NCBI GenBank assembly: GCA_965224575.1
Contig: CBDCZQ010000001.1
Coordinates: 62,001 to 126,000, forward strand
Direction of reading: 5' to 3'
DNA from: QPIN01 sp965224575
GTDB taxonomy: Bacteria; Pseudomonadota; Gammaproteobacteria; Methylococcales; Methylomonadaceae
Length of the DNA stretch: 64,000 nt
Part shown: in pieces, positions 26,401 through 35,124 of the stretch
Numbering within the stretch: position 1 is the stretch's first letter
Layout: each line of letters begins with the position of its first letter
The notes under the pieces: generated by a model
What the model saw: the letters and a program-made list of their open reading frames with translations, nothing else
The model's database searches: none
Told to the model about the DNA's origin: nothing
Position numbers and translations under genes: made by a program

Positions 26401-26530
26401 TGTTTCTCTTAATAATTATTATAGGTCGTATAGGTATTACGGAGTAAGAACTGGTAGAGTTTTAGGTTATAAAAAAGTAGCTTTGTACTTTGATAATAAT
26501 AGAACTCATTCAATTTCAATAGTTCGTTAA
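23483..26530 (+). CDS. Large secreted/membrane-anchored polysaccharide deacetylase (NodB type)
   Basis: A 1015-residue protein: a signal anchor (residues about 8-30), a lysine-rich linker, and a CBM9/DOMON-like beta domain (about 175-345; GNITIDGDLSDWSIND is its typical start). A Rossmann/glutaminase-like domain follows (about 360-590; KRVGIVYGE, YDALIFPFFSD), then a NodB deacetylase domain. The NodB metal site is visible as RNDMD (Asp601/603) and HSWTHPH (His671, His675), with GGAVPGAPEG and HWPWHDYG as later motifs. It should de-N-acetylate an exopolysaccharide. The order resembles the reductase-deacetylase half of PelA, and a GH114 gene lies 2 kb downstream. Confidence 0.82.
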   Translation: MMLNINKALFKPLSLFLCVTLAFVYLSVFDTNSIDLKIQNPKLTKNKDILVKKKSTHKTELATLTQSNKSKAEKKDKVIVFDESEGLVPLNDQTTVIRHSKSRDDWERKRFARNKSRTTSWAEVPSAEGKIKLPFPAPPSASLEKSEKYVSTVDFILDSLATIFLPNSAQAAPVLNTQIGNITIDGDLSDWSINDRINLPLNLPPYLAVGDELYGKYVASPTPTYIIALKSTGVSLGPNTTFWLNTDKNAATGFLIWGQYGGAEYFVNIHSDEKPHLYDKDFGWVSSLNHAFSSDQHIIEIAIPAASLGLGSSSQSIDILGDINDSLFLFPQDYTSGGQYTISTSTTTLPPRTNLSKRVGIVYGEATKNNFFGDKTYSQLFMSLQHQAMMAGISFDLLTEDDLTNINNLVNYDALIFPFFSDVPSDKMKQIHDTLYKAVYDYGIGIITADDWMTNTEAGASLSGDAYRNMKQLLGIGRVAGEGPVSISLSAQNTSHSVMKGYTSNELIKSYDRGWYSYFQAVPGQETESLAEQSVTGSNAGSYPAVLASITGGRNVHFATLGFMADTNLVWQALQWVVYGDETSVGLKMGRAKNLFVSRNDMDITSEQELIQDVHVPLYNLLKDWKRRYNFVGSYFINIGNDPANGLWTDWNVSGPLFEDYISLGNEIGTHSWTHPHFTDQLSSSQIEFEFNQSMNEISAELNYKTWNNQNIRGGAVPGAPEGLNTANEIAQYLDYLTGGYSSSGAGYPSAFGYLTPNDNNVYLSPNMSFDFTLIEFGVPVGYPAVPVPLSAEEGEQFWANEFDTLMNHASQPIIHWPWHDYGPTISADPISGNGYTVAMFENTIAKAYNAGSEFITSADMAQRINTFKDSSLTIDSVGSTITATVNTNKVGNFSLAVNTKPGQVIHSVDGWYAYNDDHVFLNDNGGTYTIQLDTFSESNTHISKLPMRSKLIDLNGDGDNLNFTFEGKGWVIVSLNNYYRSYRYYGVRTGRVLGYKKVALYFDNNRTHSISIVR

Positions 26531-26545
26531 ACTAAATATAAGAAT

Positions 26546-26586
26546 GCCCCTTGTTAGTATTAATTAGAACAAGGGGCAGCTTTTTT
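26546..26586 (+). terminator. Rho-independent terminator after deacetylase gene
   Basis: GCCCCTTGTT (26546-26555) pairs perfectly with AACAAGGGGC (26568-26577), followed by AGC and six T. It lies 16 bases after the stop of the deacetylase gene. Confidence 0.9.
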
Positions 26587-26609
26587 ATGTATTCACATTT
26601 TTTAATAAT

Positions 26610-26778
26610 CTGTTCAAGATCTGCCTGTTATGCTTGGGCGGTGCTCGAAATCCTCATTTACTTCATGTAAACGCAGTAATAGTTCCTGCATACCCTAGCT
26701 ACAGCCATCCATGGCTTAGTTCGGTTTTCTGCGCTCCGTCCGCATAAAACTGACAGGGGTCGTAACGATCTTGAACAG
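26610..26778. repeat. Element with perfect 12-bp terminal inverted repeats
   Basis: CTGTTCAAGATC (26610-26621) and GATCTTGAACAG (26767-26778) bound a 169-bp block whose GC content is clearly above that of the surrounding DNA. Composition contrast and exact ends suggest a dispersed non-coding repeat inserted into AT-rich DNA. No second copy occurs in this window. Confidence 0.6.
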
Positions 26779-27240
26779 CTTCTAAGAGTATTATTAGTTT
26801 TAGTGTAGCTACTTTCTTTCTCGTACCAAGAAGGTTTGAGCTTTATTAAATTTCTTTCTTCCAAACTAGTAAATTCTTATTTTCTTTCGCTCATCACATT
26901 CTAATCTGCTGAGAAAGAGTGAAATTTTATCTGTTTCTTCCATATGTAATTTATACAGTCACGAATGCGGATTTATCTGTCGATTTTTGCAGATATATTG
27001 CGTTTTAAAATAGTTACGTACTCATACAATGCGCCCTTTCAGCGCCTCTGCAATCGTTCCATGTGTTGTTCTATTTTTTGCATCCATAACAGTCGTTGCT
27101 ATCGACAAAGATCAACTCGCTATAAAGCGCTTCTGTAACCGCGTGAATTATAGCTGTACTCCATAAATACTTAAGAGCAGAGTTTTCTGAACCTTGTGCA
27201 GAGAGTTCAGATTCTTCTGTATATTCTTGTATGTTCTATT

Positions 27241-27275
27241 CTGTCCTGTCCTGTCCTGTCCTGTCCTGTCCTGTC
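27241..27275. repeat. Pentanucleotide tandem repeat (CTGTC)7
   Basis: Seven exact copies of CTGTC, followed by CTGAT. Pentamer arrays are prone to slipped-strand length change. It lies in apparently non-coding DNA; a minus-strand ORF across it (repeating D-R-T-G-Q) has no family likeness. Confidence 0.9.
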
Positions 27276-27895
27276 CTGATACCTTATTGAGTTGATTTGT
27301 TGCTAAATTGAGACTACGAAGAAAGATAAGACTGGAAAAAAAGGTTATATAAGATAAGTAAATTATTATATTCAGTCTTTGTACAGGTTTCAAGGTGATA
27401 TTTTTTTTATCAAGTTAAAGGCTTATTATTCACATCATAAAAAATAAAATAAAAAAAATATGTGATTAATATATTTTATTGTTATAAATTAGTCGGTTAA
27501 GTTTTTTTAAACTAGAGTTGAGCTCAAAAAGTTAATGTTTTTTCGAGAGAAATAGATAAAGTTTAGAAAAAATAATTAAAATACCACTATAGCTGTCTCT
27601 AAAGTGAGACGGTTTTTATGCTCTGTCGCATAAATAATAGATTTGATACTTTTGTAATGTATCTATTTCTTTAAAGGCAAATGCTCTAACATTTTTTGTG
27701 AAACCAAAAATGGATACCCTTCATTTTAGGAGTAAAAATCAGTTGGTAGTTAATGCCTTCCTTTTGCACCCACATTCGTCCTGAGTGTGTGGGACTCCGC
27801 AATACCATTGTAAACTGAGTGTTGACTACGAAGTGCTCCAACTTTGACAAAACACGGTACTTTTTAATACGACAATAGGAGTGTCGTACCAGGGG

Positions 27896-28074
27896 CACCG
27901 CATTAAAACAATTAAAAAATAAATGAGTTACAGGGTTGACAGTCGATCAAGTTACTGAAACTTGACCTCAGCGACAAGAATATCTCTCAATTTCAGCACA
28001 ATATTAAAAATATGTGGTGAAAGTCCAATGATTTGTTTGTAACTTATTGATTCAATATTTTTTTTAATGCGGTG
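27896..28074. repeat. 179-bp segment bounded by 13-bp inverted repeats
   Basis: CACCGCATTAAAA (27896-27908) and TTTTAATGCGGTG (28062-28074) are exact inverted repeats. GTGTCGTAC occurs just outside on both sides (27881-27889 and 28082-28090). The enclosed sequence has no ORF of note. It may be a non-autonomous element or the two arms of an old insertion. Confidence 0.55.
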
Positions 28075-28573
28075 GTCCTGGGTGTCGTACACCCTTCATC
28101 GCTTCAGCTACTTTTGTTCCAAGCGTTATTAGTTACAAATAGGCTATTGGCATATAATCTGCTTATTTAAATTATGTTGTATATTGAGACTCGACTTATT
28201 TTTTTATACAGTCTAGTAAGTAAATAACTAGAATGAAATAATTTAATTGAGTAATTAAATATATTTATGTGTAATTTTTTTTTATATTAATTAAGAAATG
28301 ATAGGTTTTTATTGCGTAGACCAATATATTTCTAAAATAGGGTTATATTTTCTTGAGAGTTCCATCCTAATTACAAGATTTTATTCTGGAGTAATAAGAC
28401 TTTTTGACCTATCTTAATATATACAATTAGTAGTATCAACATGAGTGTTCCTACAGGAATATTTAACTAAAATTAAAGTACGGTCGGGAATTCATTCACT
28501 CTAGGTTTTATAGGAGTGACTGTTTTATTATCGTCAAAAACTTAACAGCTAACCAAAATTATTGTTTTAAAAT

Positions 28574-30451
28574 ATGCCTAATTCATTTCGACTTATAAGT
28601 CACCTAGTTTTATATTTAAGTTTATTTTTCGCTAGTTCTAGTAATGCGGAAGTATTAAATCCATATAGCCTAAAAGATATGAGAGGAGAGTCAACATCTC
28701 AGCCTTTAAGTGTTCTAAATAAAAAAGATCAAAAAAAATCTGATGATAATTGGGATAACTATATTGAGTTTACTACTGGATCAAAAGGTTATAGGGGGGT
28801 TTTCAAATTTAAAGCACCTTCCAGTTTGAATAGTCTTGATAAATTGGTATTACATACGAATTTTCGTGGATCAAAAAAAGAATATCAGCAGTGGGCTTTT
28901 AGAATATATGATTTTAAAGCGAAAAAATGGGTCTATATTGTTGACAATAGTCAAGCAAAATCATGGGAATGGGGAGAGGTTACCCGGTCAGTAGGTGAAA
29001 AACCAAAACGATTTATAAGTAACGATAACAAAATTAAAATTAGTTTTCATACAAAAAGTTCATATGACAATAGCCAGCTTGATTACTTGGTGATAAAAAC
29101 TTCTGATGAGGGGAATAGTGACCCTAAGACGCCTGATGATTCAAATTTTTCAGAAGTATTGTATCCTTATCATCTTAAAGACATTAGAGGGAAGTCAACA
29201 TCTCAGCCGTTAACTGTTTTAGAGAAACAAGACCAAAAGGACTCGAATGATAATTGGAATAATTATATTGAGTTCTCTACTAACTCAGAGGGGTATAGAG
29301 GTGTTTTTAAATTTGAAGCACCACATGATTTAGATAATCTGAATAAAATAGAATTTCATGCAAATTTCCGTGGGCCAACAAAAGAATATCAACATTGGGC
29401 CTTTAGAATATTTGATTATCAGGCTGAAAAGTATGTTCATATTATTGATAATAGCAAAGTAAAGTCATGGAAATGGAAAAAACTTATTAGATCAGTTGAA
29501 GATAACCCAGGTCGTTTTGTAAGTAGTAACAATATTATTAAAATTAGTTTACATACTAAAAGTTCTTATGATAATAGCCAATTAGATTATTTAGCTCTAA
29601 AAATATCTAATTCAAAAGACACTCCTAATAACCCAGAACCAACACCAGAACCAACACCAGAACCAACACCAGAACCAACACCAGAACCAACACCAGAACC
29701 AACACCAGAACCAACACCAGAACCAACACCGGGTGCAGATAATTGGTGGAAACCAAAACCAGGAAGTAGCTGGCAAATCAACTACTCAGAAAAAAAAGAC
29801 AGCGATTTGAACGTTGATATTTATAATGTGGATTTATTTGACACCAGTAAAACTGAAATTGATCAATTACATTCTAAAGGAAAACGGGTTATTTGTTATT
29901 TTAGTGGGGGAAGCTATGAAGATTGGCGTGAAGATGCTAAAGACTTTTCCTCCTCGGTAAAAGGTAAAAACCTTGATGGCTGGGCAGGGGAAAAGTGGCT
30001 TGATATCAGAAATCTTGATAAATTGCTTCCTATTATGAAAAAACGTATGGAAATGGCTTCCAGTAAAGGTTGTGATGCAGTAGATCCAGATAATATGGAT
30101 GGGTATACACAAAATTCTGGGTATTCTATAGATGAAAAGGATCAATTGGTTTATAACAAAGCTATTGCAAAACAAGCTCATAAACTTGGGCTTGCTGTAG
30201 GTTTAAAAAACAATTTAGACCAAATTGGTGAGCTAATTAACTACTTTGATTTCGCAGTTAATGAAGAATGCTTTACTTACAAAGAATGTGATTTGCTTAA
30301 ACCCTTTATAAAAAAAGGGAAGCCGGTTTATGGTATGGAATATAAATTAAGTATTAAATCTTTTTGTTCTGAAGCTAATAAAATGGGGTTAGATTTTCTC
30401 AAAAAGAAATTGTCTCTTGATGCTTATAGAGTTTCTTGTCGCGGTGATTGA
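28574..30451 (+). CDS. Secreted GH114 endo-alpha-1,4-polygalactosaminidase with duplicated N-terminal modules
   Basis: A 625-residue exported protein with a signal peptide of about 25 residues. Two tandem copies of a ~155-residue module follow (residues about 26-185 and 193-350). Each starts EVL-PY-LKD-RG-STSQPL and ends SYDNSQLDYL, so they are recent duplicates and probably bind carbohydrate. Next comes a Pro-Glu-Pro-Thr linker (29632-29729, eight units). The C-terminal catalytic domain (about 390-625) has KRVICYFSGGSYEDWR and GCDAVDPDNMDGY, signatures of GH114, which cleaves galactosamine-rich exopolysaccharide. With the deacetylase upstream, it fits processing of a Pel-like polymer. Confidence 0.87.
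   Translation: MPNSFRLISHLVLYLSLFFASSSNAEVLNPYSLKDMRGESTSQPLSVLNKKDQKKSDDNWDNYIEFTTGSKGYRGVFKFKAPSSLNSLDKLVLHTNFRGSKKEYQQWAFRIYDFKAKKWVYIVDNSQAKSWEWGEVTRSVGEKPKRFISNDNKIKISFHTKSSYDNSQLDYLVIKTSDEGNSDPKTPDDSNFSEVLYPYHLKDIRGKSTSQPLTVLEKQDQKDSNDNWNNYIEFSTNSEGYRGVFKFEAPHDLDNLNKIEFHANFRGPTKEYQHWAFRIFDYQAEKYVHIIDNSKVKSWKWKKLIRSVEDNPGRFVSSNNIIKISLHTKSSYDNSQLDYLALKISNSKDTPNNPEPTPEPTPEPTPEPTPEPTPEPTPEPTPEPTPGADNWWKPKPGSSWQINYSEKKDSDLNVDIYNVDLFDTSKTEIDQLHSKGKRVICYFSGGSYEDWREDAKDFSSSVKGKNLDGWAGEKWLDIRNLDKLLPIMKKRMEMASSKGCDAVDPDNMDGYTQNSGYSIDEKDQLVYNKAIAKQAHKLGLAVGLKNNLDQIGELINYFDFAVNEECFTYKECDLLKPFIKKGKPVYGMEYKLSIKSFCSEANKMGLDFLKKKLSLDAYRVSCRGD
29632..29729 (+). repeat. 12-bp coding tandem repeat (PEPT linker)
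   Basis: Eight units of CCAGAACCAACA encode a Pro-Glu-Pro-Thr linker inside the GH114 gene. The units are identical at the DNA level, so copy number is likely to vary between strains without changing the frame. Confidence 0.92.
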
Positions 30452-30956
30452 TAATTATTACTCAGGATAGTAAAGGTTAACAATATATGCCCCCTTGCTA
30501 TTGAGGGGGTATATTAACGTGTCAACACTTTTTAGGATACATTTACAAAGGCTTGATGGAACTGATATAGGTGACCTATTGTCTTTCATCACTATTTTAT
30601 TGCACCAAGAGTTCATCAATAAGCACTTTTGTTGTCTGCCACGATCTACGCTCTGATATTAATTTTCCAGTTAGATTCCTATCCATTTTAGCCATAAAAT
30701 TCTTCCCATAAGAAATGAAAGTACGTTAGAATCCTTTTCATGGCTTTTTTATCAACGACACTTACTTTGTAAGTGCTAGAAAAGATCAAGAATAAGTCCC
30801 TATAAAACCAGAATATTTTCAGGTTTCACTATTGCCAATATTAAAACAAATACCCTAAAAAACTTTAAGTACCAAGCCATAAAATTTAGAGTATTTCTGA
30901 TAATACCAATTGATTACAAGCTATTCAGCTATAGCTCAGACTGAATAAATAAAACC
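30452..30956. other. Gap with hairpin after GH114 gene
   Basis: ATATGCCCCC and GGGGGTATAT (about 30484-30514) form a strong hairpin without a T-tract, possibly a Rho-assisted or bidirectional terminator. I see no gene in the remaining ~440 bp, which should contain the fixL-like promoter. Confidence 0.5.
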
Positions 30957-32576
30957 ATGTCTAGTCAAATAAAACAGGTCAACTTTGATAACCACGTTGT
31001 CAGTCTGGCTAACCAGACAACAAATGCTTGTCTGACTTTGAACGAAGACGCTATCATTACTGCGTTTAATCAGGCCGCAGCTGTATTATTATGTCGCTCA
31101 AATTCAAGTTTGCTAGGAAAAAAACTGGCTTTTTTTCTGCACTCTGCTGATAGAAAAAAATTTCATATAAACCATAAATATCTGTTCAGTACTAACCAAG
31201 GAAAAAAATGGAAAGTCAGGATAAAGCAGTCTAAAGGTGACTATCTTAATTTCGAACTTTTAGGAATTAGAATTTTAAAAGGTGATCAAAATTTTGAAGT
31301 TTTGGTCATGCTAAATAAAAAAAATCAACCCGAGCAAGCTAAAAATACGCTAAATAGACAGTTGATGTCTAAAATAACCTATCAGGATGCACGCTTAAAA
31401 AATAACCATTGGCAATTGAAACAAAAGACCCATGAAATAGTCGATATTAAACGAGAGTTAGCGAACAAAGAAGCCATGCTAAATTCAATATTTAATGTTG
31501 CTATAGAGGGAATTGTCACTATAGACGAATCAGGGGCCATTATCTCTGTCAATAAAGCGGTAATCTCTCTGTTTGGTTACTCACAAAAGGAATTGCTTGG
31601 AGCCAATGTCAGTATTCTCATGCCCCTACCTCACAAAAACCAACACGATACGTATATTAAAAATTACCTTGATACGAATCAAGCACATATTATTGGTAAA
31701 GTAAGAGAGGTTGAGGGACAACATAAAAATGGAACAATACTGACATTGGATTTATCAATTGCTGAATTTACAATCGACCATCAACGATACTTTACAGGCA
31801 TGTTGCATGATGTCACTGAACGCAAACATAAAGAAATTGAACATAAAAAGCATCTTGCAGAACTTGCTCATGTTACTCGATTAGGGTTGATGGGAGAAAT
31901 GGCTTCTGGTATTGCTCATGAAATCAATCAACCTCTTACAGCAATTTCCGCTTATTCCCAGGCTTGTTTAAAGTTAATAGAGAATGAAAAATTTAATTTA
32001 ATAGTTTTAACTGAAATCCTGCAAAAAATTAATACTCAGTCATTATTGGCTGGTCAGATTATTCATCGGCTACGAGATTTAGTGAGTCCAAAAGAAATAC
32101 AAAAATCAAAAGTCGACATCAATGAATTAATCCACGAAGCAGTAGATTTATGCAGCTGTGATAGTAAACAAGCAGCGATCTCAGTTACGTTTAAATTGGC
32201 CACATTACCTCCTTTATTTATTGATGCCGTACAAATTGAACAAGTTTTGTTAAATTTGATAAAAAATGGTTTTGATGCGTTAAGGCAAATATCAGAAAAA
32301 TTACCCAGAAAATTAGGGATCCAAACCTATCTTAATAATGATCATAATGTCGAAATACGCATAAAAGATTTTGGACCCGGGCTAGATAAAGCCGAACGAG
32401 CCAATATATTTACACCCTTTTACACCACAAAAAAAACAGGAATGGGAATGGGGCTTTCTATTAGCCGTTCAATTGTCGAAGCACATCATGGAACATTAAA
32501 GTTTAATAGCAAAAAAGGCTTAGGTACTACCTTTTATTTTATCCTTCCTATTCATAAAGAAATAAATGATAACTGA
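30957..32576 (+). CDS. FixL-like haem-PAS oxygen-sensor histidine kinase
   Basis: A 539-residue soluble kinase. Domains: a first PAS-like domain (about 15-120), a coiled linker, a FixL-type haem PAS (about 175-295), a HisKA with phospho-acceptor His321 in GIAHEINQPL, and a HATPase (NLIKNGFDAL, GPGL, GMGMGLSISRSI). In the second PAS, His230 in QHDTYIKNYL aligns with the haem ligand of rhizobial FixL. Arg250 in HIIGKVREVEG falls 20 residues later, the same spacing as His200/Arg220 there. It should therefore bind haem and sense O2. It overlaps the response-regulator gene by 11 bp. Confidence 0.87.
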   Translation: MSSQIKQVNFDNHVVSLANQTTNACLTLNEDAIITAFNQAAAVLLCRSNSSLLGKKLAFFLHSADRKKFHINHKYLFSTNQGKKWKVRIKQSKGDYLNFELLGIRILKGDQNFEVLVMLNKKNQPEQAKNTLNRQLMSKITYQDARLKNNHWQLKQKTHEIVDIKRELANKEAMLNSIFNVAIEGIVTIDESGAIISVNKAVISLFGYSQKELLGANVSILMPLPHKNQHDTYIKNYLDTNQAHIIGKVREVEGQHKNGTILTLDLSIAEFTIDHQRYFTGMLHDVTERKHKEIEHKKHLAELAHVTRLGLMGEMASGIAHEINQPLTAISAYSQACLKLIENEKFNLIVLTEILQKINTQSLLAGQIIHRLRDLVSPKEIQKSKVDINELIHEAVDLCSCDSKQAAISVTFKLATLPPLFIDAVQIEQVLLNLIKNGFDALRQISEKLPRKLGIQTYLNNDHNVEIRIKDFGPGLDKAERANIFTPFYTTKKTGMGMGLSISRSIVEAHHGTLKFNSKKGLGTTFYFILPIHKEINDN

Positions 32577-33192
32577 GCATCCTGAAAAAACCGTCTACTT
32601 GGTTGATGATGATTTTGCCGTAAGAGATTCACTTACCTTACTTATTGAATCATCAGGCATATCCGTCAAAAGCTTTGATTCAGCCCAAGCATTTTTAGAT
32701 AACTATAAAGAAGAACAGATCAGTTGTCTTTTACTGGATTTTCTTATGCCCTCTATGAATGGCCTTGATCTTCAACAAGAACTCAAAATTAGAGATATTG
32801 ATATTCCAATAATCTTTATCAGTGGTCATGGAAATATTCCTATTTCATCAAAAGCATTCCGAAATGGTGCTGTAGATTTTTTAGAAAAACCACTAGACGA
32901 TAAAATATTGCTAGAACGTATTAATCAAACATTAAAGCAAGTCCAATTCAATTGGAAAAAAAAACACCATCATCATGAAGTACAAGAACTATACGCACAC
33001 CTGACAGTTCGCGAAAAAGAAGTCATGAAACTAATCGCAAAAAGCCATTCTAATAAAGAGGCTGCACGTATTTTAGACATCAGCAATCGAACTATTGATA
33101 TACACAGGGCGCATGTTATGGAAAAAATGAAGTCAGAAAGTCTTGCAGACTTGATCATTAAGGCAGTTATTTGTGGGATAGTTAAATTTTGA
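32566..33192 (+). CDS. FixJ-family response regulator
   Basis: A 208-residue regulator. The receiver domain (1-125) has DDD at 14-16, phospho-acceptor Asp58 in LLLDFLMPSMNG, the Ser/Thr in IFISGHGN and Lys in LEKPLDD. The C-terminal LuxR/FixJ helix-turn-helix has LTVREKEVMKLIAKSHSNKE. It overlaps the kinase gene, so the pair is co-translated. It should activate sigma-70 promoters under low O2. Targets are unknown; no fixK or nif genes are adjacent. Confidence 0.92.
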   Translation: MITEHPEKTVYLVDDDFAVRDSLTLLIESSGISVKSFDSAQAFLDNYKEEQISCLLLDFLMPSMNGLDLQQELKIRDIDIPIIFISGHGNIPISSKAFRNGAVDFLEKPLDDKILLERINQTLKQVQFNWKKKHHHHEVQELYAHLTVREKEVMKLIAKSHSNKEAARILDISNRTIDIHRAHVMEKMKSESLADLIIKAVICGIVKF

Positions 33193-33547
33193 CAGATTTA
33201 AAGTCATTCAATTCTGTACACGATACAAAAAATATAGAAAGTTGCTATAAGCTCGTTTAAATGTAATTAAATACCCTATTTCTGTTTTAGCAAACATGAA
33301 TAACGGTCAATTAAAAATCAACTAAGTACTACTACCTTAAACGAGCTCTTTCATTGGAACAAGGCAAGAATGGATTGTTTTGTCGACATGTTGGTGGCTC
33401 TAATGGCAGTAGCACCGCTAATCCCAAAAATTTATTTTAGTACTTCACAAAAAGATCCATTGAATACCTTACAATAGAAAAAGACTCATTATAAGGTGTT
33501 CAGCCCGAAGGTAAGCCAACCCGAAATTTACGTTATACGGCTAAAAG
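33193..33547. other. Gap with an 11-bp inverted repeat
   Basis: AGCTCGTTTAA (33250-33260) and TTAAACGAGCT (33337-33347) bound a ~98-bp segment. I see no supported gene. A short ORF near 33370-33478 lacks a ribosome site. Confidence 0.4.
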
Positions 33548-33730
33548 CTAAAACTTCGTACCGCAGGGAGCTCCTCTTGGGTTGTTGAAGAGCGTTACCA
33601 GAAACCTAGCATCAGCAATATTTATTACTTTGTCACCATTAAAATCATAATTTATTGTGGTGTAAGTAATCGTGCCACCTCTAATAATTCTAAGAACCTC
33701 GCTTAAATCCCCCCTGTCAATACAAAGCCT
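33548..33730 (-). pseudogene. Dockerin-like C-terminal fragment, inverted paralogue of the subtilase tail
   Basis: On the minus strand this encodes CIDRGDLSEVLRIIRGGTIT then DFNGDKVINIADARFLVTLF, ending NNPRGAPCGTKF and TAG. It closely matches the end of the plus-strand subtilase at 36535-36714 (DLNKDGCVDRTDL…DLNEDGVINIADARKLVTLF). Only this dockerin/EF-hand tail remains; its upstream part is cut by the IS end at about 33734. It shows that a second, oppositely oriented subtilase-type gene once lay here. Confidence 0.8.
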
Positions 33731-33733
33731 TCT

Positions 33734-35124
33734 CCAATACGAAATGAGTCTGAAACTACCCTCGCATTCCAGTATAAAATGAGTCTAAGCTGACAAAATC
33801 AGACAATCTGTTCATGATGGAGCAATGAAAGCTATCATGAATCTTAAAGCCTTAAAAAACACCGAAGAGTTACAAACTTTTTTAGACGGATCACAAACCA
33901 TTGTATTTAGTGTGCCTGGTAATAAAACAGCACGCTATGGTTTTATCCAGTCGGTACTAAAACAGTTCCACTACAGAGGTTAACTAAACGACAAAAAGGC
34001 ATTGTGATACGCTTTTTGCTGCAAGTAACCGCCTATTCTCGCCAACAACTAACCCGTCTCATCCATCAATACCTGAGAGCAGGTGTTATACAACAACGTA
34101 CTCCTCATAAGCCAGCAGGGTTTAAACAAAAATACACAGCAACAGATATTGCTTTATTGGCAAAAATGGACGAACGGTATGATACGCCAAGTGGTGCAGT
34201 CATTAAAAAACTTTGTGAACGTGCCTTTTCAGTCTTTGATGAAACAGAATATGAAAATATTGCTCACATTTCAGTGTCTCATCTCTACAATATTCGCGGC
34301 TCTACAGGCTATCAAAAACAGCGAAGAACGTTTGAGAAAACCAAGTCTAGACAGGTGGCTATTGGTGAAAGACGTCAACCCAATGCGGAGGGAAACCTGG
34401 CTATATTCGGGTAGACACTGTTCATCAAGGTGATCAAGATGGAGTGAAGGGGGTTTATCATATCAATGCGGTGGATGAAGTCACTCAATATGAAGTGGTG
34501 CTGTCTTGTAGCCGAATCAGTGAACAGTTTTTGATCCCTGTCTTAACAGAAATGCTTGAAACTTTTCCTTTCGACATCAGCGGATTTCATGCGGATAATG
34601 GCTCGGAATATATTAATCATCAAGTGGCTAAACTGCTAAATAAACTACATATTGAACTGACTAAATCTCGCTCAAGGCAGAGCAATGATAATGCATTGGC
34701 AGAAAGTAAAAATGCTTCAGTCGTCCGTAAAACCTTTGGCTATAGCCATATAGAACAGCATTGGGCAGATGAACTTAATGTATTTAATAGAGAATATCTC
34801 AACCCTTTTCTCAATTACCACCGTCCTTGCTATTTCCCAACCATTGTTACGGATGAAAAAGGAAAACAAAGGAAGAAATATCGCTATGATAAGATGATGA
34901 CGCCTTATGAAAAGCTAAAATCGCTGGAACAGGCTGAAAACTATCTAAAAGAATCTCTATCCTTTGAGCAATTAGATAAAGATGCTTATGAGATGAGCGA
35001 TAATAAATTTACTGACCAAATGAACCTTGCTAAAAAGCAACTTTTTAAACAAATAAATGAACAGAAAAAAGCCTGATTTTTAGATCTGGATTAAATGGAC
35101 TGTTCAGACTCATTTGTTAATTGG
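33734..35124 (+). mobile_element. Degenerate insertion sequence
   Basis: The left end CCAATACGAAATGAGTCTGA and the reverse complement of the right end, CCAATTAACAAATGAGTCTG, are similar terminal inverted repeats. A second copy of the motif (AAAATGAGTCTAAGCTG) occurs just inside the left end. The element encloses a frameshifted DDE transposase and separates the dockerin fragment on the left from the truncated subtilase on the right. No clear target duplication is seen, consistent with rearrangement after insertion. Confidence 0.6.
33827..35076 (+). pseudogene. Frameshifted rve-type (IS481/IS3-like) DDE transposase
   Basis: Three consecutive frames make one transposase. The first (MKAIMNLKALKNTEELQ…) breaks near 33965. 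The second (VPLQRLTKRQKGIVIRFLLQ…) runs to about 34390, where the sequence would read on as GYIRVDTVHQGDQDG only after a one-base shift. The third carries the integrase core: VDTVHQGD, FHADNGSEY and ALAESKNA as D, D and E. At least two frameshifts make it inactive. Confidence 0.82.

Larger units (their letters stand above)
26587..28573. other. 2-kb gene-poor, repeat-rich gap
   Basis: I see no credible gene. Short ORFs here lack ribosome sites and family likeness. Structures present: a GC-richer block with perfect 12-bp ends (26610-26778), a pentamer tandem repeat (27241-27275), a 13-bp inverted repeat pair enclosing 27896-28074, and the hairpin TACGACA…TGTCGTA near 27868-27888. The last 500 bp before the GH114 gene are very AT-rich and should hold its promoter. 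Confidence 0.6.

Noticed and set aside
27148..27393. Minus-strand ORF across the CTGTC array
   Set aside because: The frame stays open mainly because the pentamer has no stop in any frame; no start signal or homology.
27686..27898. 70-codon minus-strand ORF in the gene desert
   Set aside because: No ribosome site, no family likeness and overlap with local inverted repeats.
29587..29781. Minus-strand ORF with Gly-Ser-Gly-Val repeats
   Set aside because: Mirror of the PEPT linker-coding repeat in the GH114 gene.
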